From RGIG8244 sp045639325 (lineage in GTDB: Bacteria > Verrucomicrobiota > Lentisphaeria > Victivallales > UBA1829): DNA of 64,000 bases. The position numbers were made by a program, and so were the translations under genes. This document shows, piece after piece, positions 57,074 to 64,000 of the stretch. Every line of letters begins with the position of its first letter. Position 1 is the first letter of the stretch. Below the pieces are notes generated by a model, which had not been told where the DNA came from, searched no databases, and saw only the letters and a program-made list of their open reading frames with translations. The DNA lies in contig JAZUCU010000002.1 in assembly GCA_045639325.1 (NCBI GenBank), positions 62,001 through 126,000 of the forward strand, written 5' to 3'.

Positions 57074-57948
57074 TTCTGCGCCTCCGCATCTCTACGTTTA
57101 ATATGTTTCTTATACAGCCAGCATCCCAGCATCGGCAGAAAAACCGCAAGCATGAGGAATGCAGATAACGCACTGGCATGGGGCAGATTACGGTCAACAA
57201 ACACACGCTGCGCAATCTTGTCTCCAAGCAATTCACTGCCCGGTCCGCCAACCAGTGACGGAATCAGGTATGCCCCGAATGCCGGAATCAACACAACCAT
57301 GATGGCTGTCCCGATACCTTTCGAAATCCCCGGCAGAAACACTTTACGGAATGCATAAAATGTCCCTGCACCTAAATCCTGCGCTGCATCCATCAGAGAA
57401 AAATCAAATTTTTCTGCAATGGCATAAATCGGCAGAATCGCAAAAGGAATATAGGTATAAATCATAACCGTCAACACGGCCCACTGATTGTAAAGCAGAA
57501 TCGCATCCTGAGGAACAAGCCCGATCAACACCAGCAGTTCCTTGAACATCCCGTTCGGACTCAGGAACACTTTCCACGCATAAATACGAATCAGAAAGTT
57601 CGTCCAGAACGGAACCACAATCAACAACAGAAGCAAATTTCTCCAACGCGGACTCAACCGTGCAAGATGATAACTGATCGGAACCGCAAGAAATACACAA
57701 ACCGCAGTCGCAACCACCCCCTGCCACAAAGTGCGCCAGATGATAGAAGGATAACTGGGATTCGCCATATCACGGATCGCATCCAGAGACCATTCAGCTC
57801 CGATTCCGCCGTACATATCAACAGAGCGGAATGAAAGAACGAACACAATAATCACCGGAAGGGCATAAAAACACAGCAGCCACAAAAAGGTCGGTGCTCC
57901 GGTAAAAAAGTTATGTGAAAAAATCTTTTTGAGTTTCATCGGCGGCAT
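57070..57948 (-). CDS. potB: Polyamine ABC transporter permease
   Basis: A 292-residue permease, starting at ATG 57948 (or 57939) 7 bp after potA; the longer frame runs through potA and is rejected. Six membrane segments; coupling loop LMDAAQDLGAGTFYAFRKVF near 185; AFGAYLIPSLVGGPGSELLG is the conserved PotB stretch. The end overlaps the potC start by 4 bp. Confidence 0.92.
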   Translation of the reverse strand: MPPMKLKKIFSHNFFTGAPTFLWLLCFYALPVIIVFVLSFRSVDMYGGIGAEWSLDAIRDMANPSYPSIIWRTLWQGVVATAVCVFLAVPISYHLARLSPRWRNLLLLLIVVPFWTNFLIRIYAWKVFLSPNGMFKELLVLIGLVPQDAILLYNQWAVLTVMIYTYIPFAILPIYAIAEKFDFSLMDAAQDLGAGTFYAFRKVFLPGISKGIGTAIMVVLIPAFGAYLIPSLVGGPGSELLGDKIAQRVFVDRNLPHASALSAFLMLAVFLPMLGCWLYKKHIKRRDAEAQK

Positions 57949-57955
57949 CCCGGTA

Positions 57956-59089
57956 TCAAATATCCGGGAGGGCGAGAAGTTTTTCATCGTCCTCGGTATA
58001 ACTGTCAAGCATATATGCGGTGTCAGCTTCAAACTTCAGCCAGACATCGTCACCCCATTTGATACGGCGTTCATCCAGCGCATATCCGGAATGCTGCTTG
58101 ATGACTGATATCCGCCAATCCCCGACACGTACCCAATAACGGGACTGGGCACCAAGGTAAATCACCTCTTCCACTTTACCGGGAAGAAGGTTTGTATTTT
58201 CATTCGTCTTTTCAGGCTTGTTATGAGAAATCATGAACTTTTCCGGACGGATGCTGACGTGCAGCTTCTGATCTTTGTGTACTTTTTTATCATTGTACAA
58301 ACGGATCGTCGGAAAATCTTCGATCTCCAGTTCGCAATAATCACGGTCAACTTTACGCACATGGCCTTCCAGGAAGTTGGTATCACCGATGAACGCAGCA
58401 ACAAAGCTGGAACGCGGTGCTTCATAAAGTTCTTCCGGCGTACCGATCTGTTCAATTTTACCTGCTTGAAGTACAGCAATATGATCACTGATACTCATCG
58501 CTTCCTGCTGGTCATGGGTCACAAAAATAAAAGTAATACCCACATCATCATGAATCGTATCAAGTTCAATCAGCATCCGCTGACGCAGTTTCAAGTCAAG
58601 AGCCGCAAGCGGTTCGTCAAGCAGAAGCACCTTCGGCTTGTTCACCAATGCACGGGCAATCGCAACACGCTGACGCTGTCCACCGCTGAGCTGTGCGGGC
58701 TTTCTGTTTTCAAAACCGGAAAGCTGTACCAGTTCCAGATATTTCGGCACTTCTTCGCGAATCGTTTTTGCATCAACACCGGTCGCTTTCAGACCGAATG
58801 CGATGTTTTCCCAGATGGTCATGTGAGGGAACAACGCATAATTCTGGAATACCGTACGGACATCCCGTTTATTTGCGGGCATATTTGTAATATCAACGCC
58901 ATCAAGGATTACGCGTCCTTTATCAGGCTGATCAAAACCGCCACAGATACGCAGCAGAGTTGTTTTTCCGCAGCCGCTGGGGCCGAGCAGAGAAAACACC
59001 TCTCCAGCATTGATAGAAAGAGAAACATTATCCAGAACGGTATTATTTCCATACCGTTTAGTAATATTTTCGAAGCGGAGTATTTCCAT
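57956..59089 (-). CDS. potA: Polyamine ABC transporter ATP-binding protein
   Basis: A 377-residue ATPase. ATG 59089 follows GAGGA at 11 bases; ATG 59107 has no site. Walker A LGPSGCGKTTLL near 35, Q-loop FQNYALFPHMT, signature LSGGQRQRVAIARAL near 137, Walker B VLLLDEPLAALD and the H-loop FVTHDQQEAM are intact. The C-terminal TOBE domain (~245-377) ends the protein. It leads potABCD. Confidence 0.95.
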   Translation of the reverse strand: MEILRFENITKRYGNNTVLDNVSLSINAGEVFSLLGPSGCGKTTLLRICGGFDQPDKGRVILDGVDITNMPANKRDVRTVFQNYALFPHMTIWENIAFGLKATGVDAKTIREEVPKYLELVQLSGFENRKPAQLSGGQRQRVAIARALVNKPKVLLLDEPLAALDLKLRQRMLIELDTIHDDVGITFIFVTHDQQEAMSISDHIAVLQAGKIEQIGTPEELYEAPRSSFVAAFIGDTNFLEGHVRKVDRDYCELEIEDFPTIRLYNDKKVHKDQKLHVSIRPEKFMISHNKPEKTNENTNLLPGKVEEVIYLGAQSRYWVRVGDWRISVIKQHSGYALDERRIKWGDDVWLKFEADTAYMLDSYTEDDEKLLALPDI

Positions 59090-59236
59090 TGCGCCGTCAG
59101 TCCTCATGTTAAGGTTAAAAAAAACACAATTATATAAAATACCATGTCAAACACTATTTTTCAATCACAAAAACCGCAAGATTTCAAAAAAAATTGAAAT
59201 TTTATATTTTGAGCCGAAAAAGTACCTATGTAACAT

Positions 59237-59264
59237 TTGAAAATTTAAGAATGTGTGCTATATT
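59237..59264 (+). promoter_or_regulatory. Predicted hisG promoter
   Basis: TTGAAA (59237-59242), 16-bp spacer, TATATT (59259-59264), about 60 bp before the ATG. Confidence 0.6.
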
Positions 59265-59328
59265 ATCTTTTATTCATTTTCTACAATGTAAATTAGTATC
59301 AACTTTAAGTATAATGGAGTAATTAACT

Positions 59329-60198
59329 ATGAAACTGATGCTCGGCCTCCCCAAAGGAAGTCTCGAACAGTCCACAACCGATCTGTTCGCAAAAGCGGGT
59401 TACAAAATCAACATCAACTCCCGCTCCTACTACCCCACAATCGATGACCCCGAAATTGAGTGCATGCTCCTCCGTCCGCAGGAACTCTCCAAGTACGTCG
59501 AAGAAGAAATCCTCGACTGCGGTCTCACCGGTTTCGACTGGATCCAGGAAAACGGTTCCGATGTGGAAGAAGTCGCGGAACTCGTCTACGGTAAAGTCGG
59601 CACAAATCCCCTCCGCTGGGTCCTCGCTGTCCCCGCTGACTCCCCCATCAAATCCGTCAAAGATCTGGAAGGTAAACGCATCGCTACGGAAGCTGTCGGT
59701 ATGACTCAGCGTTACCTCAAAAAGCACGGCATCAACGCTCAGGTCGATTTCTCCTGGGGTGCAACCGAAGTCAAACCGCCCCGTTTCGCTGACGCCATCG
59801 TCGAAATCACAGAAACAGGCAGCAGCCTCCGCGCAAACAACCTGGTGATCCTCGATACGCTCTGCATTTCCACAACCCGTTTCATTGCAAACCACAAAAC
59901 AATGAACGATCCGGAAAAGCGCGCAAAACTCGAAAAAATCGCTATGCTCCTCCAGTCCGTCATGAAAGCTCATGGCAAAGTCGGTATCAAACTCAACGTC
60001 CAGAAAGAAAATCTCGATGACGTCCTGAGCAAGCTCCCCGCTCTCCAGCGCCCCACCGTCTCTCCCCTCGCGGAAGAAGGCTGGTATGCTCTTGATACCA
60101 TCGTCGATCAGAACATCGTTCGTGACCTGATCCCCGAACTCAAAAAGCACAATGCCACAGGTATTGTTGAATATCCGCTGAACAAGATCGTTGACTGA
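59329..60198 (+). CDS. hisG: ATP phosphoribosyltransferase, long form
   Basis: A 289-residue HisG, the first and regulated enzyme of histidine synthesis. LMLGLPKGSLEQSTTDLFAK opens it, LDCGLTGFDWIQENG is the PRPP-side motif region, GKRIATEAVGMTQRYLKKHG follows, and the phosphate loop lies in AIVEITETGSSLRANNL. The C-terminal ACT-like regulatory domain (~215-289, KLNVQKENLDDVLSKLPALQ) marks the long, histidine-inhibited form, which needs no HisZ. It stands alone with its own promoter and terminator. Codons ending in C (CTC, GTC) are unusually common. Confidence 0.95.
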   Translation: MKLMLGLPKGSLEQSTTDLFAKAGYKININSRSYYPTIDDPEIECMLLRPQELSKYVEEEILDCGLTGFDWIQENGSDVEEVAELVYGKVGTNPLRWVLAVPADSPIKSVKDLEGKRIATEAVGMTQRYLKKHGINAQVDFSWGATEVKPPRFADAIVEITETGSSLRANNLVILDTLCISTTRFIANHKTMNDPEKRAKLEKIAMLLQSVMKAHGKVGIKLNVQKENLDDVLSKLPALQRPTVSPLAEEGWYALDTIVDQNIVRDLIPELKKHNATGIVEYPLNKIVD

Positions 60199-60224
60199 TC
60201 TCTGTTTCTGAATAACGGATAAAT

Positions 60225-60267
60225 AAAAACGCCATTGCTGAGGTTCAATCCCGGCAATGGCGTTTTT
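60225..60267 (+). terminator. Rho-independent terminator of hisG
   Basis: AAAAACGCCATTGC pairs with GCAATGGCGTTTTT, followed by CTG; strong stem 27 bp after the stop. Confidence 0.88.
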
Positions 60268-60385
60268 CTGTTTACCTTATCTTTTTTATAAAAAAAATCA
60301 AAGAAAAATCTTTAAAAAACCAAAAAATGATGTATATTATTTGCTTCCAATTTTTATTACCATAACGTAACAGGAGACAATAAAC

Positions 60386-62311
60386 GTGAATTGGTGTACA
60401 GCAGACTGGTGTGCCTTGATGCTGATCGCCGTCGGCGCAGTCGCAGCTTTGTTCCTCAAAAAGAAAACAAAGCTCGCTACTTTGACTGCACTAACGACCC
60501 TCACAGGCGGTGTTTTAATGTTCGGAATCATGCGATTCTGTGTGAACGGAATTGATCTGAATTTCTTCTTTCAGATCCCCATCCTGATCCTCGCCCTCGC
60601 CGGTGGTTTCTTCTCCCCGGCTTACCTCAAAGGGCATGGTGATGACCGTTCCGGTATCTACTGGTTCTTCTTCAATATGACGGTCGCCGCCATGTTGGGA
60701 GTAACTATTTGCTACAACAAAATCGGATTCCTCGTTTTGTGGGAACTCATGGGACTTGCCAGTATGGCATTGGTCTTCTTCCACTATAAAGAAGAAAGCT
60801 GTGTCCGTGCAACCTGGAGCTATCTCCTTGCCTGCGAAGCCGGTGGATTGCTTCTGATTCTCATGTTCATCAACCCCTTCAACAGCCCTGTGTTCATGTT
60901 TGTCACTGGAATCCTCGGCTTCGGCTTGAAGATTGGTTTCCCCCTGCTCCATTACTGGCTGCCGGATGCTCACCCGGAAGCCCCTGCCCCGGTCTCCGCT
61001 CTCATGTCCGGTGCCATGATTCAGCTTGGTTATCTCGGTTTGATCCGCTGGGTATTTGGTTGCCGCATCCCGTCTGTCACAATTGGTTTGACACTGTTGA
61101 TTCTCGGTTGTATCGGTGCTCTTGCCGGTATTATCTTTGCGTTGTCAAAGAAAAATATCAAAGGAATGCTTGCCTATTCCAGTATTGAAAACATGGGTAT
61201 TCTCGGTATCGGATTCGGTCTCGCTCTCCTCGCAAAGAGAGTCAACTGCACCGAAGCTGCTATTGCCGCATTCAGCGGTGCTCTTCTCCATGCCTTGAAC
61301 CATGCTCTGCTCAAAGGCGGTCTGTTCCTCGGCGCAGGTTCCATTCAGAAAGGAATGCACGGTTCTCTTAATATGGATGAAATGGGCGGACTCCTCAAGC
61401 GGATGCCTGTCACAGGAACCATTTTCATGATGAATTCCGCCGGGATCTCCGGTTTGCCCCCGTTCTGCGGATTCATCAGCGAATTCCTGATTTATTTTGC
61501 AGCAATCAAACTTATCATCTCTCAAACTGGCGTACTTTTCATCGCCGGACTGGCTGTTCTGATTGTACTCTCTCTGACGGGTGGTTTCGCTGCGGCTGCA
61601 TTCACAAAAACTGCCGGCGCAGTCTTCCTCGGTGAACCCAGAAGTGAAGTTGCAAAAAATGCACAGGAAGTCCCCTTCTCCATGCGTCTGATTCCTGCAA
61701 TTCTCTGCATCTGCACATTCGCAGTCGTCATTACAGCTCCATACATTCTCTCCCCCATCCTCTCACGGATGGCACCCGGAATGGAACTGTCCTTCATCAA
61801 ACCGCTTTGGCGCATCGCCGCTGCATCCTTTACATTGATCTTTATCGGCGCACTCCTTTACCTCTGGCGCTGTATGTGCAATAAACTCGGTTCTCGCCGT
61901 TCCTGCACCTGGGACTGCGGTTATGCTGCTCCCGATGCCCGCATGGAATATACCGGTACCGCATTCAGTCAGCCGCTGACGGATTTCTTCCGCCCCCTGC
62001 TCCGCACAAAGAAAAACATTGTTCTGCCCGAAGGTGAATTCCCCACAAAAGCTTCTTATGAGGAAACAACTTTTGACCCGGCAGCATCCCTTTATCTGCG
62101 CATTGTTCACTTCTTAAACTTCATGGCAGAAAAAATTCATAAATTCCAATCCGGCTATCTGCATCTCTACATTCTTGCAGCCGCCATCGCATTACTGCTT
62201 CTGCTCATCTGGGCTCTCCTGATGCCATGGGGTGGCAACATCATCAACGCCGCCTCTGCAATTCAAGAAAGCACGATATTCCCCTGGACCCCGAAAGGAG
62301 GTTGCTTCTAA
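60386..62311 (+). CDS. hyfB: Hydrogenase-4 component B (proton-conducting NuoL/HyfB-like)
   Basis: A 641-residue membrane protein starting at GTG 60386 after AGGAG; no ATG fits. It has about 14-16 hydrophobic segments. The antiporter core includes NKIGFLVLWELMGLASMALV (glutamate in TM5), KIGFPLLHYWLPDAHPEAPA, PVSALMSGAMIQLGYLGLIR, KKNIKGMLAYSSIENMGILG and HALNHALLKGGLFLGAGSIQ. These match HyfB/HycC of the Hyf/Hyc membrane-bound hydrogenases more than NuoL. It pumps protons (or sodium) in a ferredoxin/formate-linked hydrogenase. Next gene starts at its TAA. Confidence 0.88.
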   Translation: MNWCTADWCALMLIAVGAVAALFLKKKTKLATLTALTTLTGGVLMFGIMRFCVNGIDLNFFFQIPILILALAGGFFSPAYLKGHGDDRSGIYWFFFNMTVAAMLGVTICYNKIGFLVLWELMGLASMALVFFHYKEESCVRATWSYLLACEAGGLLLILMFINPFNSPVFMFVTGILGFGLKIGFPLLHYWLPDAHPEAPAPVSALMSGAMIQLGYLGLIRWVFGCRIPSVTIGLTLLILGCIGALAGIIFALSKKNIKGMLAYSSIENMGILGIGFGLALLAKRVNCTEAAIAAFSGALLHALNHALLKGGLFLGAGSIQKGMHGSLNMDEMGGLLKRMPVTGTIFMMNSAGISGLPPFCGFISEFLIYFAAIKLIISQTGVLFIAGLAVLIVLSLTGGFAAAAFTKTAGAVFLGEPRSEVAKNAQEVPFSMRLIPAILCICTFAVVITAPYILSPILSRMAPGMELSFIKPLWRIAAASFTLIFIGALLYLWRCMCNKLGSRRSCTWDCGYAAPDARMEYTGTAFSQPLTDFFRPLLRTKKNIVLPEGEFPTKASYEETTFDPAASLYLRIVHFLNFMAEKIHKFQSGYLHLYILAAAIALLLLLIWALLMPWGGNIINAASAIQESTIFPWTPKGGCF

Positions 62312-63213
62312 TGACATACTGGCTTATTCAATTTATATTTATGTTGATTGCTGCTCCGCTTCTGCCCGGCATCATCAACAAAGTCAAAGCATTCTTTGCC
62401 GGACGCAAAGGTCCCTCCATCTTCCAGCTCTATTATGACCTGATCAAGCTGGTTCGCAAAGAATCCATCGTTACCCATACATCCGGTGGCGTGCTCGAAA
62501 TCGCACCATGCATAACTCTTGCGTCAATCCTCATTGCCGCACTCTTCCTCCCCCACGGCGATACCCTTTCTCCCGTGGCATTTGCCGGTGATGCGGTTCT
62601 GTTCTTCTACCTCCTCGGTATGGGCAGATTCATCACAACTCTCGGGGCTCTCGATACCGGGTCCAGTTTCGAAGGCATGGGGGCCAGCCGCGAAATGCAA
62701 TTCTCTGCCATGGTGGAAGGTGCTGTCTTCTGCGTCATCGGATTCATCGCCGTTCTGACCAGAGAAACCAATCTTTCGCTTTCCTCTGCAGTCACCTATC
62801 ACGGCTCCGCACATATCGTCTCATCCATCCTGACCGCTGTCGCTTTCTTTGTCGTCCTTCTGGCAGAAAACAGCCGCGTCCCCGTGGATGACCCCGAAAC
62901 ACACTTGGAATTGACCATGATCCATGAAGCCATGGTACTCGATTATGCCGGCCCCGATATGGCATTGATTCTCTACGGCAGTGCTTTGAAATTGTGGATT
63001 TTCTCAGCATTCTTTGTCATGCTGATCCCCGGAGTCGCCGGAACACTTCTGACGCTGCCTGCCATCCTGTTGACCGTCGTCATTGTCGGTGTCATTGAAT
63101 CCAGCATGGCCCGTTACCGTTTCCTGAAAGTTCCCCAGATGCTCTTCGGTGCTCTCGCCGCCGCTCTCCTGGGACTTTGTTTCCTGATTTTCTTTGAAGG
63201 AGGTGCCGCATGA
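62311..63213 (+). CDS. hyfC: Hydrogenase-4 component C (NuoH/HyfC-like)
   Basis: A 300-residue membrane protein; ATG 62311 follows AAAGGAGG and shares one base with the hyfB stop. KVKAFFAGRKGPSIFQLYYD, LIKLVRKESIVTH and NSRVPVDDPETHLELTMIHE, then AMVLDYAGPDMALILYGSAL are the NuoH/HycD/HyfC hallmarks, where the subunit contacts the hydrogenase core. It overlaps hyfE by ATGA. Confidence 0.9.
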   Translation: MTYWLIQFIFMLIAAPLLPGIINKVKAFFAGRKGPSIFQLYYDLIKLVRKESIVTHTSGGVLEIAPCITLASILIAALFLPHGDTLSPVAFAGDAVLFFYLLGMGRFITTLGALDTGSSFEGMGASREMQFSAMVEGAVFCVIGFIAVLTRETNLSLSSAVTYHGSAHIVSSILTAVAFFVVLLAENSRVPVDDPETHLELTMIHEAMVLDYAGPDMALILYGSALKLWIFSAFFVMLIPGVAGTLLTLPAILLTVVIVGVIESSMARYRFLKVPQMLFGALAAALLGLCFLIFFEGGAA

Positions 63214-63875
63214 TGACTCACACTTGGATCGAAGCCATTCTGGCTGTTTTTCTTCTTACCAATATCATGCTCGCCGCATCCAGCCGACTCCTTCACGGAA
63301 TCCGGATCGTTGCGGCTCAGGGCTTGCTCCTTGGTGTTCTCCCTCTGTTCCTGGCTTATCAGCATGGATTGAATGGACACCTCATTGCCGCATCTGCGGT
63401 CAACATCATCGTCAAAGGTGTGGCATTGCCCCTTTTGCTGATGTATGCCATGCGCAAAGCGAATATCAAACGGGAACTGGAACCGATGACAGGTTACGTA
63501 ACCTCCATCCTCATTATTCTTGCTTTCTTTGCGCTTTCCTTCTTCCTGGCAAACAAATTGCCTGTGGATAAAGTCGGATACACCCTTGCTATCCCCGTTT
63601 CTTTTGCAACAGTCCTTTCCGGATTGTTCCTTATCGTTTCCCGCAGAAAAGCGTTGACACAGACCATCGGCTTCCTCACCATGGAAAACGGTATCGCTCT
63701 TTTCGGTACCGGCATGCTCCTTGATACCGGGCTCGTGATTGAATTCGGTATCCTGCTCGATGTCTTTGTCCTCGTCTTCATCATGGGGATTGCTATTCTT
63801 CAAATCAATCGTGAATTCCAGCATATCGATGCCGACCGCTTGAACATGCTGGATGAGAAAGGCGGTGAAAAATGA
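63210..63875 (+). CDS. hyfE: Hydrogenase-4 component E
   Basis: A 221-residue membrane protein with about seven hydrophobic segments, starting at ATG 63210 (GGAGG-type site). AASAVNIIVKGVALPLLLMY and IGFLTMENGIALFGTGMLLD, followed by TGLVIEFGILLDVFVLVFIM, are HyfE-like (NuoK-related C-terminal half). This subunit is particular to Hyf-type hydrogenases and is absent from Hyc, which supports the hydrogenase-4 assignment. Confidence 0.85.
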   Translation: MMTHTWIEAILAVFLLTNIMLAASSRLLHGIRIVAAQGLLLGVLPLFLAYQHGLNGHLIAASAVNIIVKGVALPLLLMYAMRKANIKRELEPMTGYVTSILIILAFFALSFFLANKLPVDKVGYTLAIPVSFATVLSGLFLIVSRRKALTQTIGFLTMENGIALFGTGMLLDTGLVIEFGILLDVFVLVFIMGIAILQINREFQHIDADRLNMLDEKGGEK

Positions 63876-64000
63876 TGCTGATTCTCCTGATTCTTCTTCC
63901 CATTGTCGGCGCAGCGGTTATCGGAATGTTCCATAAACATCCCCTCGCTGTCCGGTTGACACTTCTCGCAACGGCGGCGTTTTTCCTCGCCGGAACAATC
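63872..64000 (+). CDS. Proton-conducting membrane subunit, probable hydrogenase-4 component F (partial)
   Basis: Starts at ATG 63872, overlapping the hyfE stop as ATGA, and runs off the right edge after 43 residues. MMLILLILLPIVGAAVIGMF and an LTLLATAAFFLAGTI helix look like the N-terminus of HyfF/NuoL-family proteins. HyfF is expected at this place in the operon. The rest of the hydrogenase (small/large catalytic subunits) should lie to the right of the window. Confidence 0.65.
   Translation, partial: MMLILLILLPIVGAAVIGMFHKHPLAVRLTLLATAAFFLAGTI

Noticed and set aside
59323..60150. 275-codon frame opposite hisG
   Set aside because: Shadow of hisG caused by C-ending codons.
1..64000. tRNA or rRNA genes
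   Set aside because: No tRNA-like cloverleaf with a T-loop GTTCGANTC was recognised by eye in the intergenic gaps; a dedicated scan such as tRNAscan-SE would settle it.

Overview
The window is about 64 kb of a densely packed bacterial chromosome with roughly 57 protein genes, short spacers and frequent 4-bp ATGA overlaps. Many promoters fit TTGAAA-16/17-TATATT. The sequence suggests a strictly anaerobic, fermentative Gram-negative of the PVC group, most likely Lentisphaerota (Victivallales-like). The clues are anaerobic ribonucleotide reductase, a Hyf/Hyc-type hydrogenase operon, a small exosortase-system-associated protein (TIGR04073 type), orphan secretins, Hanks-type kinases and an AIDA-like repeat surface protein. 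This taxonomic call is inference; no rRNA or tRNA gene was seen.

Layout. 1-4.4 kb (minus): queF, argJ, argB, a PhnP-like hydrolase and the N-terminal part of an M24 peptidase. 4.5-6.8 kb (plus): TIGR04073 protein, a HTH/S24-like regulator, a probable lipoprotein and a GGQ release-factor-like protein. 6.8-14.8 kb (minus): U32 peptidase (RlhA-like), YihY, DAHP synthase, hisS, an IHF/HU protein and pgi. 14.9-28.2 kb (plus): repeat/FG-GAP surface protein, proA, mtaB, a cold-shock gene with long leader, gadC-gadB, two secretin-like proteins, a thioredoxin-fold protein and rsmE. 28.2-44.4 kb (minus): Nif3-like protein, GltP- and PutP-type symporters, a HAMP-SpoIIE phosphatase, nrdDG with tandem NrdR boxes, a PknB-like kinase, glnS, a kinase with Sel1 repeats and gdhA. 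44.8-48.5 kb (plus): glgC, HD hydrolase, APH-fold kinase and HAD hydrolase. 48.5-54.1 kb: a compact island of Mu-like head genes (portal, protease/scaffold, decoration, major capsid, gp36-like and a small protein) read leftward, with two small HTH genes read rightward. 54.2-59.1 kb (minus): tsaC, an FtsB/DivIC-like gene and potABCD. 59.3-64 kb (plus): hisG, then hyfB, hyfC, hyfE and the start of a further hydrogenase-4 membrane subunit.

How it fits together. Glutamate recurs: gdhA makes it, argB/argJ and proA draw on the glutamate pathways, gadB/gadC use it for acid resistance, and GltP- and PutP-type carriers import dicarboxylates/glutamate and proline. The Hyf operon and nrdDG indicate anaerobic energy and nucleotide metabolism. 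The most unusual element is the isolated, fully intact Mu-like head cassette. It has no terminase, gpF, tail, lysis or transposition gene and sits directly between housekeeping genes. It looks like a maintained or domesticated capsid module, or a very neatly trimmed prophage remnant.
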